From Nitrospinaceae bacterium (lineage in GTDB: Bacteria; Nitrospinota; Nitrospinia; Nitrospinales; VA-1): a stretch of 13,985 nt of DNA. The first letter of the stretch is position 1, and every line of letters begins with the position of its first letter. Shown here one piece after another: positions 7,368 to 13,985 of the stretch. The position numbers and the translations under genes were made by a program. Below the pieces are notes generated by a model, which saw only the letters and a program-made list of their open reading frames with translations, was not told the origin of the DNA and made no database searches. Where the stretch lies: the NCBI GenBank assembly GCA_029937655.1, contig JAPYPK010000033.1, forward strand, positions 1-13,985, in the 5' to 3' direction.

Positions 7368-8120
7368 ATGAATTCAAAAGGCCTTGCAGTTATTGTACTT
7401 GCAGCAGGAAAAGGCACGCGGATGAAGTCCCCCATAGCTAAGGTTCTTCATCCAATAAAAAACCAGCCTCTATTGTATTATGTATTGGAATCATTAGTTC
7501 CCCTCAATCCAGATTTTTCTATCCTAGTAGTAGGGTTCCAATCCGCAGTAGTTAAAGAATCGTTTTCTAATCGTGGGTTGATATTCGTTGAGCAGAAAGA
7601 GCAACTTGGAACGGGGCATGCTGCGCAGCAAGCAAAATTAGCTTTACACGATTTTTCAGGGGATGTTTTGGTGGTTTGTGGTGATATGCCGCTTATTAAA
7701 TCACAAACGTTAGTAGATCTTGTTACTAGGCACCGTGAAAAAAAATCTGCTTGCACGGTTTTAACCCTAAAATCCTCAGAGAAAAAAGACTTTGGTTTAG
7801 TAATCCGAGACGAGCAAGGATCAGTATCTAAAATCGTCGAGTGTAAAGATGCTTCAGAAGACGAAAAAAAAGTTGACGAATTCAACTCGGGAGTTTACTG
7901 TTTTGACAAGCATTTGTTTTTAAAGGCATTAGATGAGATTGGTAATAATAATATTCAAAAAGAATATTATCTAACCGATACTATAGAGTACATAGTGAAT
8001 AATGGTTTTTTAGTTGAATCCCTACAAATAAGAGATAACACGCAACTTCTGGGAATTAATACTCAAGAAGACTTGTCTCTAGCAGAAAAAATATTGATGG
8101 GCGAAACTAAGTCCTCCTAA
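7368..8120 (+). CDS. glmU: Stand-alone GlmU-type UDP-GlcNAc pyrophosphorylase domain (no acetyltransferase domain)
   Basis: Transfers UMP from UTP to GlcNAc-1-phosphate to make UDP-GlcNAc for peptidoglycan and LPS. From the ATG at 7368 the product is 250 residues. It carries the complete GlmU uridyltransferase active site: LAAGKGTRMKSPIAKV with Arg18 and Lys25 (the same numbers as in E. coli GlmU), QLGTGHAA (80-86), CGDMPL with metal-binding Asp106, FNSGVYCF, the segment KEYYLTD, and Asn231 in LLGINTQ (the second metal ligand). It stops exactly where the left-handed beta-helix acetyltransferase of ordinary GlmU (about 450 residues) would begin. Only 47 nt separate it from the next gene and no broken hexapeptide repeats are visible there, so it is not a recent frameshift. 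It is first in an operon with a GlmU-like gene and glmS. Confidence 0.9.
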   Translation: MNSKGLAVIVLAAGKGTRMKSPIAKVLHPIKNQPLLYYVLESLVPLNPDFSILVVGFQSAVVKESFSNRGLIFVEQKEQLGTGHAAQQAKLALHDFSGDVLVVCGDMPLIKSQTLVDLVTRHREKKSACTVLTLKSSEKKDFGLVIRDEQGSVSKIVECKDASEDEKKVDEFNSGVYCFDKHLFLKALDEIGNNNIQKEYYLTDTIEYIVNNGFLVESLQIRDNTQLLGINTQEDLSLAEKILMGETKSS

Positions 8121-8144
8121 AAATTATATCTTACACTTAAGTAA

Positions 8145-8163
8145 ACTTCATCAAGGACGAAGT
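8145..8163 (+). promoter_or_regulatory. Shine-Dalgarno in a small hairpin loop before the GlmU-like gene
   Basis: AAGGA at 8153-8157 lies 10 nt before the ATG at 8168. It is flanked by the 5-nt inverted repeat ACTTC (8145-8149) and GAAGT (8159-8163), so the ribosome site would sit in the loop of a short stem. The site supports the start; the hairpin itself may be chance. Confidence 0.4.
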
Positions 8164-8167
8164 CTTA

Positions 8168-9376
8168 ATGAAAGCTATCATCCTAGCCGCCGGCAAAGGT
8201 TCTAATCTAAATCCTTTTTCAAACACCCGACCCATCCCAATGATTTCGGTTGCTGGCAAAACGCTATTGGATAATAGTTTGTGCCAGTTGAAAAATGCAG
8301 GAATCAATGATGTTTATATAGTAGTAGGGCATCATAAGGAAAGAATACAAGAACTTGTTGCAGAGAAATCAGATTCTGGAATGAATATTCACTGCTTGGA
8401 GCAAGAAAAAAATAAGGGTATTGGTGATGCGATACTTCAGGTGAAAGAAAAAATTTCACCAGGTGAATATTTTCTTCTGATTTATGGAGATACCTTAACC
8501 GACGAAAATATTTATAGTAAAGCCCAGCAATCATTCCATTCTTTTAAGTGCCCCGTAGCTTCGATTTGCTTACCACCTTCAAATGAGAGTTTTGGAAATG
8601 TTTTTTTGAATGCCCAAATGAAAATAACCAAGATTATAGAAAAGCCAAAGGGAAGCGATTTGGGCAACTATGTGCTGGCGGGTGTTTTTGTTTTGCCGGA
8701 ATCCTTCTTTGCTTTACTGAAAAAAAATAAGGCTTCGATGGAAAAATCCTTACAAACGATGGTTAAAGAGGGAGACTTGATGGCCTCCATGTGGGAAAAC
8801 GAGTGGCTCGATATTGTTTATCCTTGGGAGATTTTACAAGCGAATAAAATTGTTCTTGATTCATGGGGCAAATCTTCTATAGCCAAATCAGCTGTTATGG
8901 AGTCCAATGTGACAATGCAGGGTGTGGTCAATATTGAAGAAAATGTTGTTATTAAAGCTGGGGCTGTATTGGAAGGTCCTTGTTCGATAGGCAAAGGAAG
9001 TTACATTGGAAATAATTCCTTGATTCGAAGTTATACCTCGATTGGTAGTAACTGTTCCGTTGGATATGGCGTGGAGCTTAAAAACTGCGTGGTACTCGAT
9101 AAATCAGGAATTGGAAGGTTGTCATTTATAGGTGATAGTGTCATTGGTGAAAATGTTGATATAGGTGCTGGTTGTATGACTGTAAATAGAAATACAAACT
9201 GGGAAAAAATACAGGTGAAAAATGGAAAAACTAACTTACCCACGAATATGAAAAAACTAGGAGCATTTGTTGGTGATGGTGTGGTTATAGGTGCGGGGAA
9301 TACTATTCAACCCGGAACCGTAGTTTTACCTGGGGAAATCCTTCCCGCCTGCTATTCGGTAGTACATAAAAAGTAA
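8168..9376 (+). CDS. GlmU-like two-domain sugar nucleotidyltransferase/acetyltransferase homologue with altered active sites
   Basis: A 402-residue protein with the layout of the archaeal bifunctional enzyme ST0452: a Rossmann-type nucleotidyltransferase domain (1-230) and a left-handed beta-helix (about 240-400, hexapeptide repeats such as IGKGSY and IGENVD). Family motifs are recognisable but changed. GxGTRL is GKGSNL (Asn13 for the NTP-binding Arg), RPKPM is RPIPM (Ile23 for the sugar-phosphate Lys), and the nucleotide-recognition GTG/GTA is GIGDAI. Metal ligands Asp108 (YGDTL) and Asp215 (WLDIVYPWE) remain. In the helix domain GHLxYxGD reads GRLSFIGD, with Arg317 for the catalytic His and Phe320 for Tyr, while Arg287, Lys305 and Asn340 appear kept. 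Position between a glmU domain and glmS implies amino-sugar work, perhaps GlcN-1-P acetylation, but catalysis is doubtful. It could be a pseudoenzyme or act on another sugar. Confidence 0.85.
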   Translation: MKAIILAAGKGSNLNPFSNTRPIPMISVAGKTLLDNSLCQLKNAGINDVYIVVGHHKERIQELVAEKSDSGMNIHCLEQEKNKGIGDAILQVKEKISPGEYFLLIYGDTLTDENIYSKAQQSFHSFKCPVASICLPPSNESFGNVFLNAQMKITKIIEKPKGSDLGNYVLAGVFVLPESFFALLKKNKASMEKSLQTMVKEGDLMASMWENEWLDIVYPWEILQANKIVLDSWGKSSIAKSAVMESNVTMQGVVNIEENVVIKAGAVLEGPCSIGKGSYIGNNSLIRSYTSIGSNCSVGYGVELKNCVVLDKSGIGRLSFIGDSVIGENVDIGAGCMTVNRNTNWEKIQVKNGKTNLPTNMKKLGAFVGDGVVIGAGNTIQPGTVVLPGEILPACYSVVHKK

Positions 9377-9380
9377 TTAT

Positions 9381-9384
9381 AAGG
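9381..9384 (+). promoter_or_regulatory. Shine-Dalgarno of glmS
   Basis: AAGG stands 6 nt before the glmS ATG in a gap of only 14 nt after the GlmU-like stop. It supports operon translation and leaves no room for a glmS ribozyme. Confidence 0.5.
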
Positions 9385-9390
9385 TTAGCT

Positions 9391-11211
9391 ATGTGTGGGA
9401 TTAATGGTGTTGTCGGGTTGAAAAATATTTCGGAAGTTTTGTTTCAGGGGATTCGGAACTTGGAGTATCGGGGGTATGATTCCTGTGGAGTTGCCTTGAT
9501 GAACAAAAGCAACCTTATGGTACAGAAGAATACTGGGGGAGTAGAAGAGTTTTTTCGCAAAGGAAATATTCTTGCCACAAAAGGAAAAATAGGAATTGCT
9601 CATACTCGCTGGGCCACGCATGGCACGGTAACTCGTGACAACACCCATCCTTTTACATCTTGTGACGGAGCATTTGCTTTAGTTCATAATGGGATTATCT
9701 CAAATTATCGTTTTCTTCGGGACGGTTTGATAGGCGAAGGGCATGTGTTTCGTTCTGAAACGGATACGGAAGTGATTCCCCATTTGTTGGAAAAGTATTA
9801 TAAAAAACACAAGAGTGTTGAGAAAGCATTAGTTAAGACATTAAATATTCTAGAGGGAACTTTTGCCATAGCTATGATTTCTACCCACCACCCGGATCAA
9901 ATCTTTTGTGCTAGAAGAGAATCACCACTGATGCTTGGGATTGGGGATGAATTAAAATTTGTTGGATCAGATTTTAACGCGTTCATCGATTATACGAAAA
10001 ACGCTATTATTATGGAAGATGACGAATATGCCATTTTGTCGAGAGATTCTTATGTCGTGAAAAATTTTTTAACTCAAGAGGAAATCGTTAAACCTATTAC
10101 AAAAATTGAGTGGGATAGCGAAACGGCAAAAAAGTCAGGCTACCCTCACTATATGCTCAAAGAAATCTATGAGCAACCACAGACCATTAATACTGCTTTG
10201 GAATTGGATTCCAATTTAATGAATGAGGTGGTTGACATGATTGATGTAAGTGATAAGGCATATTTCGTTGGGGTGGGGTCTACATTTTATGTGGCAAAGT
10301 TTTCAGAGTACTTATTTTCCTCCCTTACGGACAGCTTTATCCCGGCGGTCAGTTCTGATGAATTTGCATTGCTGGCTAAAGTTGACAGCAAAAGTCTCGT
10401 ACTTACCCTTTCCCAGTCAGGGGAAACCTTCGATACTATTAGCGCTCTAAAGTTTGCTAAGTCTAAGGGTGCTATGACAGCAGCTGTTGTTAATGTTATG
10501 GGGTCTTCTATTTCTAGATTGGTTGACAAGGTTATTCTTCAGGGATCCGGTCCCGAAATTTGTGTTATCAGTACCAAGGCGGCATTTGCGCAGATGATTA
10601 TCTTAACGATTTTAGCTTTGAAATTGAGCCTCAAGAGAAAGAAAATAAAAAGAAGAGAATACGATTCGTCTATAACTGCTCTTCGTGAGTTGCCAGAAGT
10701 TATACAGAATATATTGAATGAGCGGTCAGGGTTCATCCATCGTATAGCCAACAATTACTCTAAGGTAAAAAACTGGCTTTATCTTGGTCGAGGAATTTAT
10801 TATCCGGTTGCGCTAGAGTCGGCTCTTAAGATGAAAGAGGTTGCATATGTACATGCGGAGGGAATGCCTGGTGGATTTTTAAAACATGGGACTCTGGCAA
10901 TGATTGATCAGGATGTGAATTCCATTGTATTCATTCCTCCGCGTTCTGACAAAAAATTATATGAATCAACAATTCACAGTGTCGAAGAAATTCGTGCTAG
11001 GTCCGGGTTTGTTCTGGGCGTCCACTTTGATGAGGGTAGCAAGAATAGGGATTTGTTTAGCGAAGAAATTATCCTCCCAAATGTAAAACCTATTGTTGCG
11101 CCTTTCGTCCAGCTTGTGATTGGTCAATTGTTAGCTTATTTTACGGCTATTTCTCTCAAACGTAATGTCGACAAACCGCGATCGTTGGCGAAGTCTGTGA
11201 CTGTCGGGTAA
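9391..11211 (+). CDS. glmS: Glutamine-fructose-6-phosphate aminotransferase (isomerizing)
   Basis: Makes glucosamine-6-phosphate from fructose-6-phosphate and glutamine, the entry step to UDP-GlcNAc. At 606 residues it is full length. The N-terminal Ntn glutaminase starts MCG (Cys2 becomes the N-terminal nucleophile) and has EYRGYDSCG, HTRWATHG (71-78), HNGIISN (99-105) and SETDTE. Two SIS domains follow, with the phosphate loop SQSGETFDT (341-349). The isomerase residues matching E. coli Lys485, Glu488, His504 and Lys603 are present as Lys480, Glu483, His499 and Lys601, so activity is expected. Two segments are unusual: GVGSTFY replaces GCGTSYH, and AEGMPGGFLKHGTL replaces the usual bacterial AEAYAAGELKHGPL. 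The AEGMPGG style recalls archaeal GlmS, as I remember those sequences. It is last in the operon after the GlmU-like gene. Confidence 0.95.
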   Translation: MCGINGVVGLKNISEVLFQGIRNLEYRGYDSCGVALMNKSNLMVQKNTGGVEEFFRKGNILATKGKIGIAHTRWATHGTVTRDNTHPFTSCDGAFALVHNGIISNYRFLRDGLIGEGHVFRSETDTEVIPHLLEKYYKKHKSVEKALVKTLNILEGTFAIAMISTHHPDQIFCARRESPLMLGIGDELKFVGSDFNAFIDYTKNAIIMEDDEYAILSRDSYVVKNFLTQEEIVKPITKIEWDSETAKKSGYPHYMLKEIYEQPQTINTALELDSNLMNEVVDMIDVSDKAYFVGVGSTFYVAKFSEYLFSSLTDSFIPAVSSDEFALLAKVDSKSLVLTLSQSGETFDTISALKFAKSKGAMTAAVVNVMGSSISRLVDKVILQGSGPEICVISTKAAFAQMIILTILALKLSLKRKKIKRREYDSSITALRELPEVIQNILNERSGFIHRIANNYSKVKNWLYLGRGIYYPVALESALKMKEVAYVHAEGMPGGFLKHGTLAMIDQDVNSIVFIPPRSDKKLYESTIHSVEEIRARSGFVLGVHFDEGSKNRDLFSEEIILPNVKPIVAPFVQLVIGQLLAYFTAISLKRNVDKPRSLAKSVTVG

Positions 11212-11268
11212 TTCATCTCGTATACTTATTCACTCACTCTAGTTATAATTTCTAGTTCAATTAAAGTG

Positions 11269-11298
11269 TTGCCATCTCATTCGCTGGTCTGCTAGAGT
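11269..11298 (+). promoter_or_regulatory. Possible sigma-70-type promoter for thiDN
   Basis: TTGCCA (5 of 6 consensus positions) and TAGAGT (4 of 6) are 18 nt apart, about 36 nt before the thiDN ATG. A perfect TATAAT at 11244-11249 lies further upstream but has no good partner hexamer. The leader is pyrimidine-rich, with no Shine-Dalgarno and no THI-box sequence. Confidence 0.35.
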
Positions 11299-11334
11299 GC
11301 CGATTCTTAATTTTACCTTCAATCTTTTAATTTT

Positions 11335-12696
11335 ATGAAAACTTCAACTAGCACCGCTTTAACAGTTGCTGGGTTTGATCCAAGTGGGGGTGCGGGACTC
11401 CAAGCAGATTTGAAAACATTTTCAGCATTTGGGGTCAGTGGAAAATCGGTTGCAACTTCCATAACCATACAAAGTACACTAGGTGTTGAGGGTGTTCATA
11501 ATATTTCACCCGAAGTAGTTGAACAACAACTAAGAGCTATTTTTAGAGATGGAAAGCCTTGTGCTGTTAAAACTGGCATGTTGGGAAACGAATCAATAGT
11601 CGAAACAGTGGTTCGTGTATTGCGCCGTCACCGAATTAAAAAAATTATTGTAGACCCTGTTATATATTCATCGTCAGGGAAATCATTGTTGTCGGAGTTG
11701 GGAATTCAGGTGATGAAGGAAGAACTTTTGCCTGTTACTTTCTTGTTAACACCTAATTTAAAGGAAACTGAAATTTTGTCAGGAGTGAAGATTAGACAAC
11801 CATCTGACAGAATTCGGGCAGCCAGGGTATTGGTGAAAATGGGTGCTAAAAATATCCTTATTAAGGGAGGGCATTTAAAAGGTGAGCCTCAGGATTTTTT
11901 CTTTGACGGGAAGCGCTCTCTTTGTCTAAATGCAGATCGTGTGACTGGGGGTGATGTTCACGGGACAGGTTGCGCTTTAGCATCAGCAATCACGGCAAGT
12001 TTAGCAAAGGGTAAGGATATTGTTGCAGCAGTGAAAGAAGCAAAGGAATTTATTGGCCTTGCAATTATGGGGGCTATTAAATCCGGGAAAGGTGTACCGC
12101 AAGTCGAACCTTTAACCGGCCTCTATCAAGATTCCGAGCGTTATGATATGTCTCAACGTGTTTTTCGAGCTGTTGAAGTATTAAAGGATTACTGTGTTGG
12201 TGGACTGATTCCAGAGGTTCAATCCAATATTGGTTTTGGGTTAGAGAATGCACGTACAATAGATGATGTCATTGGTTTTCCTGCCCGCATTGTTAAGTGC
12301 GGAAAGAATATTTTAATACCCTCGCCGCCCCGTTTTGGGGGCTCTCGTCACGTTGCTGATATTGTTTTGACTGTTATGCAATTTGATCCTTCTAAACGAG
12401 CAGTAATGAATATTAAATATAATTCTGATTTAATTAAGGTGTGTAAGACTTTAAAATTCACTCTGGCTTCTTTTGATCGTTCTATGGAGCCAAAAAAAAT
12501 CAAAACAATTGAGGGATCATCTTTGGAATGGGGGACAGCTTCTTCCATTCGGAAATGTGGGTTTGTTCCAGATATTATTTTTGACAAAGGTGGTATGCGA
12601 AAAGAAGAGATGATTCGAGTGATTGCGGAAGATATAGAAAGCCTCGTGGATAAAGTATTAAAAATCCATCGACGTTACTCGAAAATCCTGGCGTGA
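11335..12696 (+). CDS. thiDN: ThiD-ThiN fusion: HMP/HMP-P kinase with ThiN-type thiamine phosphate synthase
   Basis: Bifunctional thiamine-synthesis enzyme of 453 residues. The N-terminal ThiD (about 5-260) phosphorylates HMP and HMP-P: AGFDPSGGAGLQADLKTF, VKTGMLGN (78-85), VDPVIYSSSG, TPNLKETEIL, IKGGH and the anion hole GGDVHGTGCA with Cys213. The C-terminal ThiN (about 272-445) couples HMP-PP with thiazole phosphate in place of ThiE: PEVQSNIGFGL (293-303), FPARIVK, FGGSRHVA (334-341, with the Arg-His pair), RAVMNIKY (355-362), SFDRSMEP, and PDIIFDKGGMRKEEMIRV (412-429). The kinase Met/Val pocket VMVAKSG of many ThiDs reads VIYSSSG here. ThiDN fusions are best known from archaea and some bacteria such as Thermotoga. 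A fused ThiD argues for an enzyme over the ThiR-type regulator. It is convergent with the next gene, with a 3-nt gap. Confidence 0.93.
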   Translation: MKTSTSTALTVAGFDPSGGAGLQADLKTFSAFGVSGKSVATSITIQSTLGVEGVHNISPEVVEQQLRAIFRDGKPCAVKTGMLGNESIVETVVRVLRRHRIKKIIVDPVIYSSSGKSLLSELGIQVMKEELLPVTFLLTPNLKETEILSGVKIRQPSDRIRAARVLVKMGAKNILIKGGHLKGEPQDFFFDGKRSLCLNADRVTGGDVHGTGCALASAITASLAKGKDIVAAVKEAKEFIGLAIMGAIKSGKGVPQVEPLTGLYQDSERYDMSQRVFRAVEVLKDYCVGGLIPEVQSNIGFGLENARTIDDVIGFPARIVKCGKNILIPSPPRFGGSRHVADIVLTVMQFDPSKRAVMNIKYNSDLIKVCKTLKFTLASFDRSMEPKKIKTIEGSSLEWGTASSIRKCGFVPDIIFDKGGMRKEEMIRVIAEDIESLVDKVLKIHRRYSKILA

Positions 12697-12699
12697 AAA

Positions 12700-13985
12700 T
12701 TAAAGTTGGGATTTGTCTATCAGGATTTCAGATCTTTCTTTGAGGTTTTTCATCCACTCCTGAAAAGCAGCATCTCCTTTTTCTAGTTTGAGTCTTGTTC
12801 TTAATTCTTTTGAATCTTCTATATCTGGGGCACTTGCTTCTTGCCGGTCCTGAAGGCGAATCAGGTAATAGTTATCCCTTACAAGAACCCATCCAGACTT
12901 CCCCTTATCCAGTTCAAACGCTTTGGATTTTACCTTTTGAAGGTTACCGATTCCTGGAATAGAGTCGGCCCGGTTAAAGAATGGAGTGTGCTTCAGTCCA
13001 AGTCCAAGATTCTTGGCGGCTGACTCAAGGTCAACTGTCCCATTGGAAACTTTTTTAGCAAGTGACTCGGATTTTATTGTTGAAAAATTGTGATTTTTTT
13101 CTTCTTGAGCTTTTGACCGGGCTAATTGCTCAACATCTTTAAGTTCTGGAATATATGGTTTTTCTCGGTTCAATACTTTTATTACAAAAGCGGATTCCAA
13201 TGTGACTACGGGTTCCCCAACTTTATTGTCTCCCAGTAAGAATGCCTGGTTAAAAAACTCGGGATTACTTCCAATCTCTGGAACAACATGATTCTCTCTA
13301 GAAATAAATGGGGTGGTTTGTGTAGATAGGCTGTTCTTTTGGGCGGCACTTATCAAGTCTTGGTCTTCCTTGGCCGAGCGATAAACGTGTTTAATGACGC
13401 GTCTCATTTTCTGGCGGGTTTTATTCACTTTGATTTTCTTTGTTATTTCCTCTTTCACTTCTTCTATCGGTTTGATTCTTTCTGGGGTCACTTCGTTAAG
13501 TTGAATTATGTGGAAACCGAAAGACGTTTTTATAGGTTCGCTTGTTTCTTTTGGGTTAAGCTTTTTTAATGCATTTTCAAACTCAGTAACCATCATTCCT
13601 TCTGGAAATTCCCCAAGGCTTCCTCCATTTTCCCCTGAAACAGGGTCATCGGAATATTTTTTGGCCAACTCGCTAAAGCTAGCTCCATTTCGAATCTTTT
13701 TCAAAATTCCATCTGCTTCACCTTTTGCCAGTTCTTCTGCTTTTTTTGTAGATTCTTGTGAGTTGTTGGCATTCGTTTCAGGTCGTATGAGTATATGAGC
13801 AGCCTTATACATTTTTCGAACCCTGAAGTCTGCTATTTTAGTGTTGTAGTAATCTTCTATATCTTCACTGTGGATGTCTATTAGGCTCTCATAATCTTTT
13901 GAGGTAGTTTTTACATATTGGACCTTAACCCTCTCTGGGATCTCAAAACGACCTTTATTTTTTTCGTAGAAATCTTTTATTTCTT
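12700..13985 (-). CDS. PpiD/SurA-like peptidyl-prolyl isomerase, N-terminus outside the window
   Basis: A periplasmic foldase, probably membrane-anchored through a missing N-terminal helix as in PpiD. The frame is open to the window edge and 427 residues are visible, so the ATG at 13812 is internal. Visible residues 1-57 (for example DFYEKNKGRFEIPERVKVQY) are the SurA_N-type chaperone segment that precedes the parvulin domain. The parvulin domain (about 58-165) has KAAHILIRP, the rotamase signature FSELAKKYSDDPVSGENGG, FPEGMMVTEFENAL and SFGFHIIQL. After it come two similar stretches (about 209-291 and 318-400) sharing DLxSAA, TPFxxR, IG, AFxL and a charged end. These look like tandem degenerate parvulin-like domains. 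Likely work is folding of secreted or outer-membrane proteins. Whether it is closer to PpiD or SurA cannot be settled without the N-terminus. Confidence 0.9.
   Translation of the reverse strand, partial: EIKDFYEKNKGRFEIPERVKVQYVKTTSKDYESLIDIHSEDIEDYYNTKIADFRVRKMYKAAHILIRPETNANNSQESTKKAEELAKGEADGILKKIRNGASFSELAKKYSDDPVSGENGGSLGEFPEGMMVTEFENALKKLNPKETSEPIKTSFGFHIIQLNEVTPERIKPIEEVKEEITKKIKVNKTRQKMRRVIKHVYRSAKEDQDLISAAQKNSLSTQTTPFISRENHVVPEIGSNPEFFNQAFLLGDNKVGEPVVTLESAFVIKVLNREKPYIPELKDVEQLARSKAQEEKNHNFSTIKSESLAKKVSNGTVDLESAAKNLGLGLKHTPFFNRADSIPGIGNLQKVKSKAFELDKGKSGWVLVRDNYYLIRLQDRQEASAPDIEDSKELRTRLKLEKGDAAFQEWMKNLKERSEILIDKSQL
12784..13032 (-). repeat. Protein-level tandem repeat in the PpiD-like gene, second copy
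   Basis: Encodes visible residues 318-400, starting DLESAAKNLG and containing TPFFNRADSIPGIG and KAFELDKGKSGWV. It aligns by eye with the preceding stretch at 13111-13359 (DLISAAQKNS, TPFISRENHVVPEIG, QAFLLGDNKVGEPV). The similarity is at protein level only, which implies an old duplication of a degenerate parvulin-like unit. Confidence 0.5.
13111..13359 (-). repeat. Protein-level tandem repeat in the PpiD-like gene, first copy
   Basis: Encodes visible residues 209-291, directly after the active parvulin domain. It lacks the rotamase signature but keeps the closing pattern (AFxL, gap, VIKVLNR) seen at the end of parvulin folds. Its partner is the copy at 12784-13032. Confidence 0.5.

Noticed and set aside
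7478..7885. 135-codon open frame on the minus strand inside the glmU domain gene
   Set aside because: It is antisense to an intact, motif-complete uridyltransferase. Its translation is rich in Ser, Thr, Cys and Pro with no family features, as expected for a shadow frame.
8121..8167. Recent frameshift or stop splitting a normal bifunctional glmU
   Set aside because: The spacer is 47 nt with no hexapeptide-repeat remnant. The next gene begins with its own complete nucleotidyltransferase domain, so it is not the missing C-terminal half.
9377..9390. glmS ribozyme or glucosamine-6-phosphate-responsive leader before glmS
   Set aside because: The gap is only 14 nt and the upstream sequence codes for the GlmU-like protein.
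11212..11334. TPP riboswitch upstream of thiDN
   Set aside because: No CTGAGA or ACCTGATCTGGATAAT-like THI-box core is present in the 123-nt gap.

Overview
This is a roughly 40% GC, densely packed bacterial chromosome segment of housekeeping genes, with no mobile element, CRISPR array, tRNA or rRNA that I can see. The MEP isoprenoid pathway, the type of prenyl synthase, SmpB, MtaB and a periplasmic PpiD/SurA-type foldase point to a Gram-negative bacterium. The AT-rich, marine-looking codon use and the archaeal-flavoured amino-sugar and thiamine genes would fit a Nitrospinota-like or deltaproteobacteria-like lineage. That placement is an impression from protein style and is not proven by the window.

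Layout: (1) 1-5047, plus strand: the 3' part of ispA, then dxs, hisB, hisH and an EamA/DMT-family transporter. From dxs onward the genes overlap or abut (8-nt overlap, 0 nt, 4-nt overlap), so they look like one translationally coupled transcript joining isoprenoid precursor synthesis to two histidine genes. (2) 5137-5343: a small two-helix membrane protein of unknown role. Its stop codon overlaps that of the convergent smpB. (3) 5340-7165, minus strand: mtaB followed by smpB, a translation-quality pair (tRNA methylthiolation and ribosome rescue). (4) 7166-7367: a divergent promoter region. (5) 7368-11211, plus strand: an amino-sugar operon made of a stand-alone GlmU uridyltransferase domain, a two-domain GlmU-like protein and glmS. 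(6) 11335-12696: a ThiD-ThiN fusion for thiamine phosphate synthesis. (7) 12700-13985, minus strand: a PpiD/SurA-like prolyl isomerase cut by the window edge, convergent with thiDN at a distance of 3 nt.

The most interesting part is the amino-sugar operon. Normal bacterial GlmU is one protein with an N-terminal uridyltransferase and a C-terminal left-handed beta-helix acetyltransferase. Here the first gene has an intact uridyltransferase active site but ends before any beta-helix. The second gene keeps both domains in the archaeal (ST0452-like) arrangement. By eye it has lost the NTP-binding Arg and sugar-phosphate Lys of the first domain, and the catalytic His and its Tyr partner of the second. 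Either this is a division of labour with a rebuilt active site, or the second protein is a pseudoenzyme or regulator and GlcN-1-P acetylation happens elsewhere. The next two genes (glmS and thiDN) also carry archaeal-type features, so the block may share a history.
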